32,001 nt of DNA from an uncultured Armatimonadota bacterium (GCA_937862825.1 CALMEF010000053.1:1-32001), one strand, 5' to 3'. Shown: positions 15,968-24,201, counted from the first letter of the stretch. The notes: generated by a model not told the origin, from the letters alone. Made by a program: numbers and translations.

Positions 15968-17374
15968 ATGTCCCTACCACAACTTCCCTGGACCGGTGAG
16001 CGAATGGTTCCGCACGCATCAGATCTGGCAACAGAACTCTATCACTGGCAACGCTACCTCTTCTTCCGTCCATGGTACGAGCATGCCAAGGTGGTTGACG
16101 CGGCAAGCGGTGAGGGATATGGTTCCAACTATGCGTCGGTCTTTGCCCAAAGCGTCGTAGGAGTTGATCTGTGCGCACAATCGGTTGCTCACGGCAGTGA
16201 GCGATACCCCGAAGTCAAGTTTGTTCGAGGGGATGTGTGTGAGTTCGACTATTCATCTGCCGATCTCGTGATCTCCTTTGAGACCATTGAGCATCTGCCC
16301 GACCCAGAGGCGTTTCTGGGGGCATTGAGGTCGTGCTCGGGCCGAATCGTAATTTCAACCCCAAACAGAAAAACACACTCTCCCGGTAACGAAATTTCTG
16401 ACAAGCCATTGAATCAGTTCCATACGGTTGAATGGACGCCCCTGGAGTTTGCTGAGTTGATCCAGAAGCACTTTGGCGACCGGTCTGTACGATTTCTATC
16501 CCAACAAATGGAGTGGCCTGGGCGAATCGTGGAGGGTTTGGATGACGACGCCATGTATTGTATTGCCGTCATCGGAGACGGTGAGCTTCCCGTGTGGCCG
16601 ACTATTGGTCTGGCGATGCCTACGGTGGACAACCCGGGAATGGCAAACGACACGATCCTGAACTTGAGCCGCTTCTATCCCGGGCAACTCAAGTTCGCGG
16701 TGACCCTAAACGGTAGCAACGAGTCCACCAAGCAGAAGCTGCGCGATCTCTCAAAGGCGATGCCCTCCATGGTTCAACTCATTGAGTCAGAGACCAATCT
16801 GGGCTATGGGCAAGGGGCAAATCGCGCCTTGCACGTGCTGTTGAACGAGAATCTCGACTTCTACGGAGTGATTAATGACGACGTGGTACCTGCGGTGGAT
16901 TGTCTCAATGAGATGGTCAACGCAATGCTCCAACTGAGGAGCCAGGGATTGAATCCAGGCATGATTGGCCCGGTAAGTAACAACGTCAACGGCCTCCAGC
17001 AGGTAGACATTGGTGCCTTCAACGACATTCGGTCGATGCACTTTCGAGCAGAGACCTGGCACCGGCAACATCACAATTCTGCGGACCAGGCCATTCAGGT
17101 TCGAGGCCTGTTTCTTTTGATGACGCCGGAGTGCCTTGATGCAATTGGAGGGTTTGACCCAATCTTTGGTATCGGTAATTTCGAAGACGATGATCTAAAC
17201 CTGCGTTGCAGGTTGGCCGGATACTCACTTTGGATTGCTCGGGGCGCCTTTCTTTTTCACCACGGATCAAAAACGTTCACCGACCTGAAGGTCGATTACA
17301 GCGCGAACATCCAGCGCAATTTGCCAGGAAGTGGGGCCTTCAGCAGAGTGACGAATGGGTCTCTCTTGACGTGA
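15968..17374 (+). CDS. SAM methyltransferase / GT2 glycosyltransferase fusion (3' end frameshifted)
   Basis: Residues about 25-190 are a class I methyltransferase: motif I VVDAASGEGYGSNY, acidic strand VVGVDLCA, and SFETIEHLPDPEAFLGAL of the Methyltransf_11/23 type. Residues about 215-450 are a GT-A family 2 glycosyltransferase: FAVTLNGSNES, ETNLGYGQGANRAL, nucleotide-binding YGVINDDVVPA, acceptor-side IGGFDPIFGIGNFEDDDLNL and FHHGSKTF. Such fusions occur in surface polysaccharide or protein glycosylation; the acceptor is unknown. The frame ends after an unusual tail (PGSGAFSRVTNGSLLT), while the expected ending (FARKWG) continues in the -1 frame from 17320. It is divergent from rplJ. Confidence 0.9.
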   Translation: MSLPQLPWTGERMVPHASDLATELYHWQRYLFFRPWYEHAKVVDAASGEGYGSNYASVFAQSVVGVDLCAQSVAHGSERYPEVKFVRGDVCEFDYSSADLVISFETIEHLPDPEAFLGALRSCSGRIVISTPNRKTHSPGNEISDKPLNQFHTVEWTPLEFAELIQKHFGDRSVRFLSQQMEWPGRIVEGLDDDAMYCIAVIGDGELPVWPTIGLAMPTVDNPGMANDTILNLSRFYPGQLKFAVTLNGSNESTKQKLRDLSKAMPSMVQLIESETNLGYGQGANRALHVLLNENLDFYGVINDDVVPAVDCLNEMVNAMLQLRSQGLNPGMIGPVSNNVNGLQQVDIGAFNDIRSMHFRAETWHRQHHNSADQAIQVRGLFLLMTPECLDAIGGFDPIFGIGNFEDDDLNLRCRLAGYSLWIARGAFLFHHGSKTFTDLKVDYSANIQRNLPGSGAFSRVTNGSLLT

Positions 17375-17571
17375 AGCCTGAAGCCGTTGCGTTGAAAGTC
17401 CCTCTGAATCCTGATGAACCAGAGGGCAAGCGCATCAAGATAAACGGAGAGTGGGTAGACCTGATTTACCAAGCCAGCGACCTTGAGTTTGCTGTCTGGA
17501 TTGCACAGCAACTGAGGGATCTCCCGCGAACTGAGCGATCCAGATTGATACAGGTGCTGGAGGCTGCCTAG
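17320..17571 (+). CDS. C-terminal remainder of the methyltransferase-glycosyltransferase after a frameshift
   Basis: From 17320 the other frame reads FARKWGLQQSDEWVSLDVKP and on to a stop at 17569-17571. This matches the F..KW ending common in GT2 proteins and adds an acidic/basic C-terminal extension. One extra T in TTT at 17320-17322 would fuse it in frame as QRNFARKWG. It has no ribosome site of its own, so I do not regard it as a separate gene. The stop codon overlaps the stop of the opposing gene in the shared bases CTAG. Confidence 0.7.
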   Translation, partial: FARKWGLQQSDEWVSLDVKPEAVALKVPLNPDEPEGKRIKINGEWVDLIYQASDLEFAVWIAQQLRDLPRTERSRLIQVLEAA

Positions 17572-17807
17572 TCGTCTAGTCCGACCAATGCCTCGACTGA
17601 GTGCTTGACATCCGTGTAGAAGTTGCCTCGGCCTTCTCTGAATACCTCGAACGGCAGATTCGGCGCTCCGAAGAATGGCCGGGTTACCCAGGCAAGTTGG
17701 CAACCGACGAAAACGTACAGGAAAAGCCAGGCTCGCAGAATCGAGCCCGTGTTCTGAGATGGCTCATCGCCCTGAAGATGCCTCATGCCAGCAAAGAGGA
17801 ATCTCAA
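17568..17807 (-). CDS. C-terminal part of a frameshifted five-TM membrane protein
   Basis: The frame holds one membrane helix (ILRAWLFLYVFVGCQLAWV) and the distinctive TRPFFGAPNLPFEVFREGRG. The same frame extends upstream of its first ATG as FKLLNIAVLGFAAIYGLRFL, a fourth helix that joins the 17843-18244 product if one base is restored at 17854-17857. It is thus the second half of one gene, not an independent one. No function is assigned; the TRPFxGxPxxPF motif recalls uncharacterised bacterial membrane proteins. Confidence 0.7.
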   Translation of the reverse strand: MRFLFAGMRHLQGDEPSQNTGSILRAWLFLYVFVGCQLAWVTRPFFGAPNLPFEVFREGRGNFYTDVKHSVEALVGLDD

Positions 17808-17842
17808 GCCATAGATTGCTGCAAAGCCAAGAACAGCTATGT

Positions 17843-18244
17843 TCAGGAGCTTGAAAACAGATACGACGAAGAGGAGATCAGGAAGAAGGCGATTATCGGA
17901 AAGAACGCCGCAGAAATTACGGCAGTCACCGCTATCGTTGCAAGAAGCAGGACGGCAAGTTGACCGGTTGAGTGACGACTCCCGTACAAGAGGTTCAGTA
18001 GATGAAGGGTCGGGAAGCAGATTGCCATCGTAAGGAGAAAGAGGATGGGGAGTTTGATTGCGGATACGAGGGCTTGCGGACCTCCAGTTGCGGAACCTAG
18101 AAGTACGCCATGAAGCGCAAAAAGGGCTGAGGAAACGGCCAGTAAGGCAATGGATTTGCCTGCTAGCCCCTTTGAGTCTCTAATCTCGTCAAGAAAGGCA
18201 CGAGGCTCGCGTAAAACATGGGAGACGATTACAGCGGTAGTCAT
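17843..18244 (-). CDS. N-terminal part of a frameshifted five-TM membrane protein
   Basis: The 133-residue frame has three predicted membrane helices (SIALLAVSSALFALHGVLLG; AIKLPILFLLTMAICFPTL; LAVLLLATIAVTAVISAAFF). It ends abnormally in Ser-rich SSYLFSSS. Adding one T to TTTT (minus strand, 17854-17857) turns this into SSYLFFKLLNIAVLG and restores a ~226-residue protein with about five helices ending at 17568. An inner-membrane location is likely; the role is unknown. It is transcribed away from the metalloprotease gene. Confidence 0.75.
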   Translation of the reverse strand: MTTAVIVSHVLREPRAFLDEIRDSKGLAGKSIALLAVSSALFALHGVLLGSATGGPQALVSAIKLPILFLLTMAICFPTLHLLNLLYGSRHSTGQLAVLLLATIAVTAVISAAFFPIIAFFLISSSSYLFSSS

Positions 18245-18311
18245 ATCATTACATCCAACTTGCGCAACAACGTGAATGCACCAGATGGTTCCTCGCTAAC
18301 GTAGGATAGGT

Positions 18312-19277
18312 ATGGTTCAGTCTGCGCTGGAGGTAGTGAGGAGTCGCCGAGCATCAGAGATGTTTCGTGCCGCCTCGCGGGCAGATGAAGCCACCGCCTA
18401 TCCCTATCGTCCACTTCCTCCCGACGCGCCAGAATGGGCGACCGTTCATGGTCTCTACTTCAAAGACCAAGTCGTCGAAGCCCAAGAGATGCTGGATGCG
18501 GTCGGCATTGGAGGTCGCGGAGAGTATGCGCCGTTGCGACGACTCATCATCGCGGAAGCAGAAACTGCCAAGCGATCGAAATTGGTCGAACTTGAGGGCA
18601 ACTTGGTCTTTGAGTTTATCGAGGAAGAACTTCCTTTGCCGTCGAGCGATCTCGCCAAAGTCGTCCAGCATGAGTTCGAGTCGATCTGTCATTTGCTCGG
18701 CTATGACCGGTCAAGCCCCACGTTGGTTACGATTCTCCACCGTGGTGTTGACGTTGGGTTCAATCTGGGATACGAAACACCGAAGCAAGGCTATGACAAG
18801 GTTTGTTTGAATGCAGAAACACTTAGGGATGGCTCCTTCGTGGGCGTGTTACGTCACGAACTCGCGCATGTTGCGGCCTATCAACTCTCAGAATCTCTTG
18901 TGCCAACGTGGGTCAACGAGGGTATTGCCATCTATTTGGGTGGGCAACTGAAACCTTATCATGCCGACTGGGTCACGCCGCGAGAACTCGAAGCCGAGTT
19001 CCGTCGCACCGCTTCACCACTCCGAGCGGAACTGAATGCTCGTGAAGATGCTTACCAGCAGGCTGGGTGGCTAATCTGGTTTCTTGCTTCCGAGTTTGGT
19101 GATTCTAAACTTGGACCCCTCTTGAAGGCATGTACCGAAGAAAGCCTGATGGGCTTTTTCCGTCGAGCATTAGCCCTTGGTTCCAGGATGGAGGAGCCGA
19201 TTCGAAAGACCTTCAACATTAGCGAAAGAGAGCTTTTCGAAAGTGCCAAGAAAGCAGTATTCTCATTGAATGGCTGA
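18312..19277 (+). CDS. Gluzincin-like metalloprotease (peptidase MA-like)
   Basis: The 321-residue protein carries HELAH at 182-186 (zinc ligands H182 and H186, catalytic E183) and a second conserved block VNEGIAIYLGG whose E203 is the expected third ligand. This is the peptidase MA-like/DUF1570-type layout. The N-terminus has no signal peptide, only a basic amphipathic stretch, so cytoplasmic action is suggested unless the start is further upstream. Its last eight bases overlap the next gene (ATGGCTGA), so the two are probably co-translated. The substrate is unknown. Confidence 0.88.
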   Translation: MVQSALEVVRSRRASEMFRAASRADEATAYPYRPLPPDAPEWATVHGLYFKDQVVEAQEMLDAVGIGGRGEYAPLRRLIIAEAETAKRSKLVELEGNLVFEFIEEELPLPSSDLAKVVQHEFESICHLLGYDRSSPTLVTILHRGVDVGFNLGYETPKQGYDKVCLNAETLRDGSFVGVLRHELAHVAAYQLSESLVPTWVNEGIAIYLGGQLKPYHADWVTPRELEAEFRRTASPLRAELNAREDAYQQAGWLIWFLASEFGDSKLGPLLKACTEESLMGFFRRALALGSRMEEPIRKTFNISERELFESAKKAVFSLNG

Positions 19278-20682
19278 ACTCTCCCGCCGCGAAGTGCTCG
19301 TTGCCGGTGCCGCGCTAGGAATCTCTGGTCTTTCGCACGCTTCGGAAGACTACGACCTTGTCGTTCAGGGTGGAACCGTAGTTGATCCAGAGACGAGGTT
19401 TCGAGCAATCCGCTATGTTGGAATCCGCGGTGGAAAGATCGCCGCTGTATCAAAGAATAAGTTGAAGGGCAGGCGGGTCATCGATGCAGCGGGTCTTGTG
19501 GTGGCCCCAGGGTTTATTGACCCGATCGCGCATGGTCAAAACCTTGAGAATGATCGGTTGCAGGCTCTCGACGGAGTTACGACCAAACTGCAGATGGAGA
19601 ACGGCGCTGAAGACCAGGATCTTTGGCACAAAGACCAACAGGGAAAGCGAATTCTCAACTTTGGGGCAGGATACAGCCACACCAAAGCTCGCGGCACCAT
19701 TTTTAAGGATGACAGTGAGCGCGCAGTCGCCACAGATTCCCAAGTTCGAGACATGGCGATCATGCTTGACGGTCAACTCAGAAAGGGCGCCTTGGGGGTT
19801 GGGTTCGGTCTTGAATACCAGCCGGGCTCGACGAGATGGGAGGTTATTGAGATGTTCCGCATTGCCGGACTCCACAAGGCAAGATGTCACGTCCATACAC
19901 GTTACGGCACGCTTCTTGAAGAAGAAAGCAACTTGACGGCGCTCCAAGAAGTGATTGCGAACGGCCTCGTGCATGGCACACCAGTGCACATCTGCCACGT
20001 CCCAAGCATGGCCCTCGGAAACACCGAGCGGGCCTTGGCGTTCATTGAACGCGCTCAAGCCAGGGGCCTTGATGTCACGGCAGACTTTTATCCCTACACC
20101 GCCTTTGGGACGGGCATTGCCAGCGAAGTCTTCGCTCCAGGTTGGCAGAAGAAGTTTGGGATCGACTACAAGGACCTTCAGTACGCGAAAACCAATGAAC
20201 GGCTGACCGCAGAAACCTTTGAAAAATACCGTGCTGAGGGCGGCATGGTTATTGCGCACGCGATTCCCGAGGCGGCGGTACGCGCGGCAGTCAAAAGCTC
20301 GTGTGCCCTCGTGGGTAGTGATGGCAGCCTCCGCGAAGGTGTCGGGCATCCTCGATCTGCGGGGACATTCTGTCGGGTTCTGGGGCACTATGCCCTGCGT
20401 GAAGGCCTCATCTCGATGGAGACTGCCCTCGCAAAGATGACCTATCGGACGGCGAAAGTCTTCGAGGCTCGTTGTCCAGAGTTTAAGCGAAAGGGAAGAC
20501 TCCGAGTAGGCATGGACGCCGATATCGTTGCCTTTGATCCGAGGACTGTGATTGACTCTTCGACTTTTGATAAGCCGGGAGCACCATCGAAGGGAATAGA
20601 GTGGTTGCTTGTAAACGGACAGGTCGTCGTCGAGAAGGGCCAAGTCCTTGAGGTCATGGCCGGAAAACCGCTTAGAGCCTAA
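19270..20682 (+). CDS. Amidohydrolase, D-aminoacylase / D-glutamate deacylase-like, Tat-exported
   Basis: The 470-residue protein begins with a Tat-type signal (SRREVLVAGAALGISG). The amidohydrolase fold follows: an N-terminal strand region (VVQGGTVVDPETRFR), GFID entering the barrel, HVHT (H207/H209), HICHVPS (H243), GSDGS (D351) and a C-terminal LRVGMDADIVAFDP. The GQNLENDRLQALDGVTT block closely resembles D-glutamate deacylase-type enzymes, which hydrolyse N-acyl-D-amino acids. The usual HxH metal motif after GFID reads PIAH, so the first His is Ile86 and only His88 remains. Activity or metal count may differ. It overlaps the metalloprotease gene upstream and converges on terC-like at the shared bases CTAA. 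Confidence 0.88.
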   Translation: MAELSRREVLVAGAALGISGLSHASEDYDLVVQGGTVVDPETRFRAIRYVGIRGGKIAAVSKNKLKGRRVIDAAGLVVAPGFIDPIAHGQNLENDRLQALDGVTTKLQMENGAEDQDLWHKDQQGKRILNFGAGYSHTKARGTIFKDDSERAVATDSQVRDMAIMLDGQLRKGALGVGFGLEYQPGSTRWEVIEMFRIAGLHKARCHVHTRYGTLLEEESNLTALQEVIANGLVHGTPVHICHVPSMALGNTERALAFIERAQARGLDVTADFYPYTAFGTGIASEVFAPGWQKKFGIDYKDLQYAKTNERLTAETFEKYRAEGGMVIAHAIPEAAVRAAVKSSCALVGSDGSLREGVGHPRSAGTFCRVLGHYALREGLISMETALAKMTYRTAKVFEARCPEFKRKGRLRVGMDADIVAFDPRTVIDSSTFDKPGAPSKGIEWLLVNGQVVVEKGQVLEVMAGKPLRA

Positions 20683-21443
20683 GCCGACTGGTCTGGTTCC
20701 GTTGGGTAGTTGTGGCGAAGGGCAACCGCACCATCGGTTGCCTTCTTCATTTTGAGGTTCAGCATTTCAACGATAACCGAAAATGCCATTGCGGCGTAGG
20801 TATATCCCTTGGGAATATGTTGACCTAGACCCTCGGCGACCAGGTTGGCGCCGATCAAAACGAGGAACGCGAGTGCAAGCATCTTGACGGTCGGGTGCTT
20901 CTCAACGAAGTCGCTGAGTTTGCCAACAAAGGCCAGCATGAACGCGACCGAAATGACGACCGCCGCGACCATGACTTCGATATGCTTCACCATCCCGACG
21001 GCTGTGATAACTGAGTCAATCGAGAATACGAGATCAATAACGAGAATCTGGGCAACGACCCCTGCAAACGTGGCACCGCCCTTGCCCGTTGACTGCGCGT
21101 GTTCAACTCCTTCTAACTTGTTATGGATTTCAACTGTCGCCTTGCCAATTAGGAAGAGACCGCCAACCAGCAAGACCAAATCGCGACCGGAAATACCGTT
21201 GCCCGCGATGCTGAACAAGTCGCTGGAAAGCCTCATGATGAGGCCGATCGAAAGCAGAAAGAGAACACGCGTAACGACGGCAAGCATCAAGCCAACTTGC
21301 CGGGCCTTTGCTCGCTGCTCAACTGGCAGTTTGCTACTCAGAATCGAAATGAAAACGATGTTATCGATTCCGAGGACAATCTCCAACGCGGTAAGCGTCA
21401 AGAGACCAACCCAAACCTGAGGATCGCGCAGGAGTTCTAGCAT
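20679..21443 (-). CDS. TerC-family integral membrane protein
   Basis: The 254-residue protein shows both TerC signatures, LEIVLGIDNIVFISIL near residue 22 and DLVFSIDSVITAVGM near 140. Their membrane-embedded aspartates are linked to metal (probably Mn or other divalent cation) transport. Seven or so hydrophobic helices span the length; a His/Glu-containing loop (KLEGVEHAQSTGKGG) lies between. It is the last gene of the leftward group 23136-20679, separated by 15 bases from the zinc-ribbon gene. Its stop overlaps the convergent amidohydrolase stop. Confidence 0.93.
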   Translation of the reverse strand: MLELLRDPQVWVGLLTLTALEIVLGIDNIVFISILSSKLPVEQRAKARQVGLMLAVVTRVLFLLSIGLIMRLSSDLFSIAGNGISGRDLVLLVGGLFLIGKATVEIHNKLEGVEHAQSTGKGGATFAGVVAQILVIDLVFSIDSVITAVGMVKHIEVMVAAVVISVAFMLAFVGKLSDFVEKHPTVKMLALAFLVLIGANLVAEGLGQHIPKGYTYAAMAFSVIVEMLNLKMKKATDGAVALRHNYPTEPDQSA

Positions 21444-21458
21444 GAGGCCAAGAAGGGC

Positions 21459-21665
21459 TTAATCTTCCGTATCGTCTTCGCCTTCGAGATCAGGAATCTC
21501 TTCGGTAGAGTCCTTGACCGCGGTTGTCAAAGCGGCTTCTAAGTTCACAAACGCAATATTCTTGTGCTGCCGATTGGGGCAGTTATTGCAAACAAACTCC
21601 ACGGTAATGGACTGCATCCAATCCGGGATCTTTTCAATGGGCTTTCCGCAACTACAGGTAACCAT
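21459..21665 (-). CDS. Small zinc-ribbon protein with acidic tail
   Basis: The 68-residue protein has two metal-binding knuckles, CSCG (residues 4-7) and CNNCPNRQH (26-34), about 20 residues apart as in a zinc ribbon. A short helix and a strongly acidic C-terminus (IPDLEGEDDTED) follow. Such small proteins may bind nucleic acid or a protein partner; no family is recognised. It follows the two-TM gene by 18 bases with no clear ribosome site. Confidence 0.78.
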   Translation of the reverse strand: MVTCSCGKPIEKIPDWMQSITVEFVCNNCPNRQHKNIAFVNLEAALTTAVKDSTEEIPDLEGEDDTED

Positions 21666-21683
21666 GGTTTTTGATTCGTGAGC

Positions 21684-21941
21684 CTATTCGGCGCGACCGA
21701 ACTCGTCCTCGTAAGCCTCCATCGTTTGGCGATGGCTGATCCAGCCATTGATGAGCATGATGACGGCGCCACCAAGGTACATCCATGACAGTCCAGACTC
21801 GCGTTTTTGACCTGGATCGCGAATAATTGACTCTCCAGCCAGAAACGGCATGCCAATGAGACCGAGAATGAGCAGGACACCACCAATCCAGAAGTAGGTG
21901 TTTTTCCACCAGGCTGGATTCTCGATATGCTTGTGGCTCAC
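21684..21941 (-). CDS. Small two-TM membrane protein
   Basis: I choose the GTG at 21941 (start VSHKHIENPAWWKNTYFWIG). Further upstream the frame overlaps the glycosyltransferase and reads as its shadow. The 85 residues contain two hydrophobic segments (about 15-36, GVLLILGLIGMPFLAG, and 53-70, LSWMYLGGAVIMLINGW) with a short polar loop and an acidic C-terminus. It starts four bases after the glycosyltransferase stop. TACAAT lies nine bases before the GTG, so a leaderless transcript is also possible. Function unknown. Confidence 0.7.
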   Translation of the reverse strand: MSHKHIENPAWWKNTYFWIGGVLLILGLIGMPFLAGESIIRDPGQKRESGLSWMYLGGAVIMLINGWISHRQTMEAYEDEFGRAE

Positions 21942-21945
21942 AACC

Positions 21946-23136
21946 CTAGATTGTACCGCGCAAGGCCGACTTGAACACGAGTTCGAACTGGTTGGCCAAC
22001 TCAAGCGTCGAGTGGTTTTGTTCGACGAATTTCCTAGCACGAGTGCCCATTGTTTCCCGGTCGGAGGGTGACATCGAGAGCAACGTCCGAATCGCACCGG
22101 TTATCGCGTCTGCATTTGGAGGAACGACCAAGCCACCGTCCGCGTCAGCCACCGGGCAGTCGGGCAAGGATCCTGCGTAAATCGTGGGCCGAGCCATGGC
22201 CATGTAGTCGAACATTTTGTTGAAACTATTTCCCCATTTGTAGAGGGCCTTTGGCATCGTCACCATGGTGAACGCGTCGGCGCTTTGAAGAAGCGGAAAC
22301 AAGTCCTTCTTCGAAACGGGATCAAGAAACTCGACGTTGGCGATACCTTCGGCGCGCGCGCGCTCGATAAGGGTTGGCTTAACCGGTCCACTGCCAACTA
22401 GTCGGAATCGAACGTTGGCGTCCATAAGTTGTTTCGCGGACTCAAGCAATATGTCCAGAGCATTCGCAACACCATGAGCCCCTGCATACATGACTGTAAA
22501 GGTGTCGTTTTCTGGGGTAGGAGTGATGGTAGGCGTGAGATCAAGGTCGATACCATGAGGTATCGCATGAACGCGCTCGCGTTCAACCCCGTGAGTGCAG
22601 AGATAGTCGGCCGCGCGTGTTGGAGTCACGACGATTTGATTGGCGGCGCGATATAGCCGACTCTCGATTCGGCGCATCCAACGAATGATTGGTTGAGATT
22701 CGGTGAACTGAGAATAGGTGAGCAGGGCCTCTGGCCACAAGTCTCTCAGTTCCAGCACAAACGGTATACCAAGTGAGGCTGCCCTTGCTCGCGCCCCGTC
22801 TGCAGCCCACAAGTGAGGATTGGAGCCCATGATCACGTCTGGTTCGAAGCCAGGAATGGTCGCTCTTTTGAGCCTGGAGGCAAACACCAGATGGTTGATG
22901 AAACGCTTCCTAGAATGGGGATGGTAGGGCGGGGCAGGAATGTAGAAAAATGGGACACCATCGTGATCAATCAGACCCACCCGGCGCTCAGTTGAGTTCC
23001 CAAGGTAGTGAGCGTCGCTTGCCACGACGACGACCTCATGTCCCTTACGGCTCAGTTCTTTGGCAATTGAGAAGTGCCGCGTCCCCCCACCTTCAGAGGG
23101 TGGAACCGCGTGCGGATTGACAAGCCAAATCTTCAA
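21946..23136 (-). CDS. Glycosyltransferase family 4 (WbuB-like)
   Basis: The 396-residue protein is a GT-B fold transferase. The N-terminal domain begins MKIWLVNPHAVPPSEGGGTR and has the glycine-rich donor loop; the middle contains LELRDLWPEALLTY typical of WbuB-type amino-sugar transferases. The C-terminal Rossmann domain has VMYAGAHGVANALDILLESA, FRLVGSGP, and the donor-binding KMFDYMAMARPTIYAG region. I prefer the TTG at 23136, with TTGAGG about nine bases before it, over the TTG at 23160 because it gives the standard N-terminus. The likely role is surface polysaccharide assembly in the cytoplasm. It is followed closely by the two-TM gene. Confidence 0.88.
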   Translation of the reverse strand: MKIWLVNPHAVPPSEGGGTRHFSIAKELSRKGHEVVVVASDAHYLGNSTERRVGLIDHDGVPFFYIPAPPYHPHSRKRFINHLVFASRLKRATIPGFEPDVIMGSNPHLWAADGARARAASLGIPFVLELRDLWPEALLTYSQFTESQPIIRWMRRIESRLYRAANQIVVTPTRAADYLCTHGVERERVHAIPHGIDLDLTPTITPTPENDTFTVMYAGAHGVANALDILLESAKQLMDANVRFRLVGSGPVKPTLIERARAEGIANVEFLDPVSKKDLFPLLQSADAFTMVTMPKALYKWGNSFNKMFDYMAMARPTIYAGSLPDCPVADADGGLVVPPNADAITGAIRTLLSMSPSDRETMGTRARKFVEQNHSTLELANQFELVFKSALRGTI

Positions 23137-23178
23137 CTCAAGAGCCTCAAGGGAACGCAAAGATCATACCGCCGGTTC

Positions 23179-24201
23179 ATGGTCGGATATCCTCTCAGCA
23201 TGCTCGCATCCCTCCTGGTCTTATCAACGATGGTCACGACTATATCGGTGGATCGTGGAGCCTATTCAATCACAGCGGAAGCCATCGGCTCTGGAAAGCC
23301 TGTCGTGGCAATCGCAGGTGGACCGGGTTTTTCTGGCAACGCGGTATGGGGCATTGGATTTGGTGCTCGAGAACGTTGCCGAACCTACTTGTTCAATCAA
23401 CTGGGCACCGGATCGAGCAAACTCAAGAATCCTGATGGAGAACTGGCTAGCCACGTTTCTTTGGAAGGCACAGTTCAAGATTTGGAGGCACTTCGAAAGC
23501 GTGTTGGCGCCAAAAAGTGGACCGTTGTAGGCCAGAGTTGGGGGGTGATCGTTGCCCTGGTTTATGCTGCAACGCACCCAACCGCCATAGACCACCTGGT
23601 GCTCACAAGCGTCCCGGGAATAGGTGCGGAGGGCTTCGTGCTCGGAAAGAACCTTGATCGCATAGTCCCATCCGATGTCATGAAGACGGTATTGGACTTG
23701 GACCTTCAAACGGGGTTGAGCGAACCAGAGAAGATCAAGATGCAAGTGGCGACCCTGATGCCTTACTACTTTATTGATGCGGAAATGGGAAAGCAAACGG
23801 CGGAGCGCGCGCCAAAGGATATGTTCAACCCAAACGTGTTCATTGCCCTTCGAAAGAACATCTTGAATCCAAGTGGTTATGAAGATTTGATCAGCCGCTT
23901 GCCGAAAGTCTTCAAGTCCCCAGTCACGATGATCCAAGGCCATCAAGACCCGTGCGGGAGCGCCATGCCATTCCTATTGAAGGAGAAGTTCCTGCCTCAA
24001 GCCAAGGTAGAACTGCTCGACTCATGTGGGCATTTCGGCTGGATTGAAGACCGGCAGATGTTCTTCCATGCCTATCTTTCTGCCCTAAAAGTTCCTCTGC
24101 CGCCATACTTGGCTCATCCAGACCCTGATGAGAACCCGGCTTGGCAACGAGAGTTGGAGGCGATGAAGAAGAACGGCTGGCCGTTCGGTCATGGGCAATG
24201 A
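23179..24201 (+). CDS. Secreted alpha/beta hydrolase, proline iminopeptidase-like
   Basis: The start at 23179 (MVGYPLSMLASLLVLSTMVT) gives a signal-like hydrophobic N-terminus; the ATG at 23200 is an alternative, and earlier codons overlap the opposing gene. The 340-residue protein has the oxyanion-hole GGPG (in VVAIAGGPGFSGN), the nucleophile elbow GQSWG (Ser near residue 120), an acid in IQGHQDPCG and His in DSCGHFGWIED. This is the S33/proline iminopeptidase layout. It is probably an exported hydrolase of peptides or esters. No ribosome site stands out. Confidence 0.87.
   Translation: MVGYPLSMLASLLVLSTMVTTISVDRGAYSITAEAIGSGKPVVAIAGGPGFSGNAVWGIGFGARERCRTYLFNQLGTGSSKLKNPDGELASHVSLEGTVQDLEALRKRVGAKKWTVVGQSWGVIVALVYAATHPTAIDHLVLTSVPGIGAEGFVLGKNLDRIVPSDVMKTVLDLDLQTGLSEPEKIKMQVATLMPYYFIDAEMGKQTAERAPKDMFNPNVFIALRKNILNPSGYEDLISRLPKVFKSPVTMIQGHQDPCGSAMPFLLKEKFLPQAKVELLDSCGHFGWIEDRQMFFHAYLSALKVPLPPYLAHPDPDENPAWQRELEAMKKNGWPFGHGQ

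Noticed and set aside
19450-20643. 397-codon minus-strand frame opposite the amidohydrolase
   Set aside because: The plus strand codes for a clear amidohydrolase; the antisense frame has no recognisable domain and reflects codon bias.
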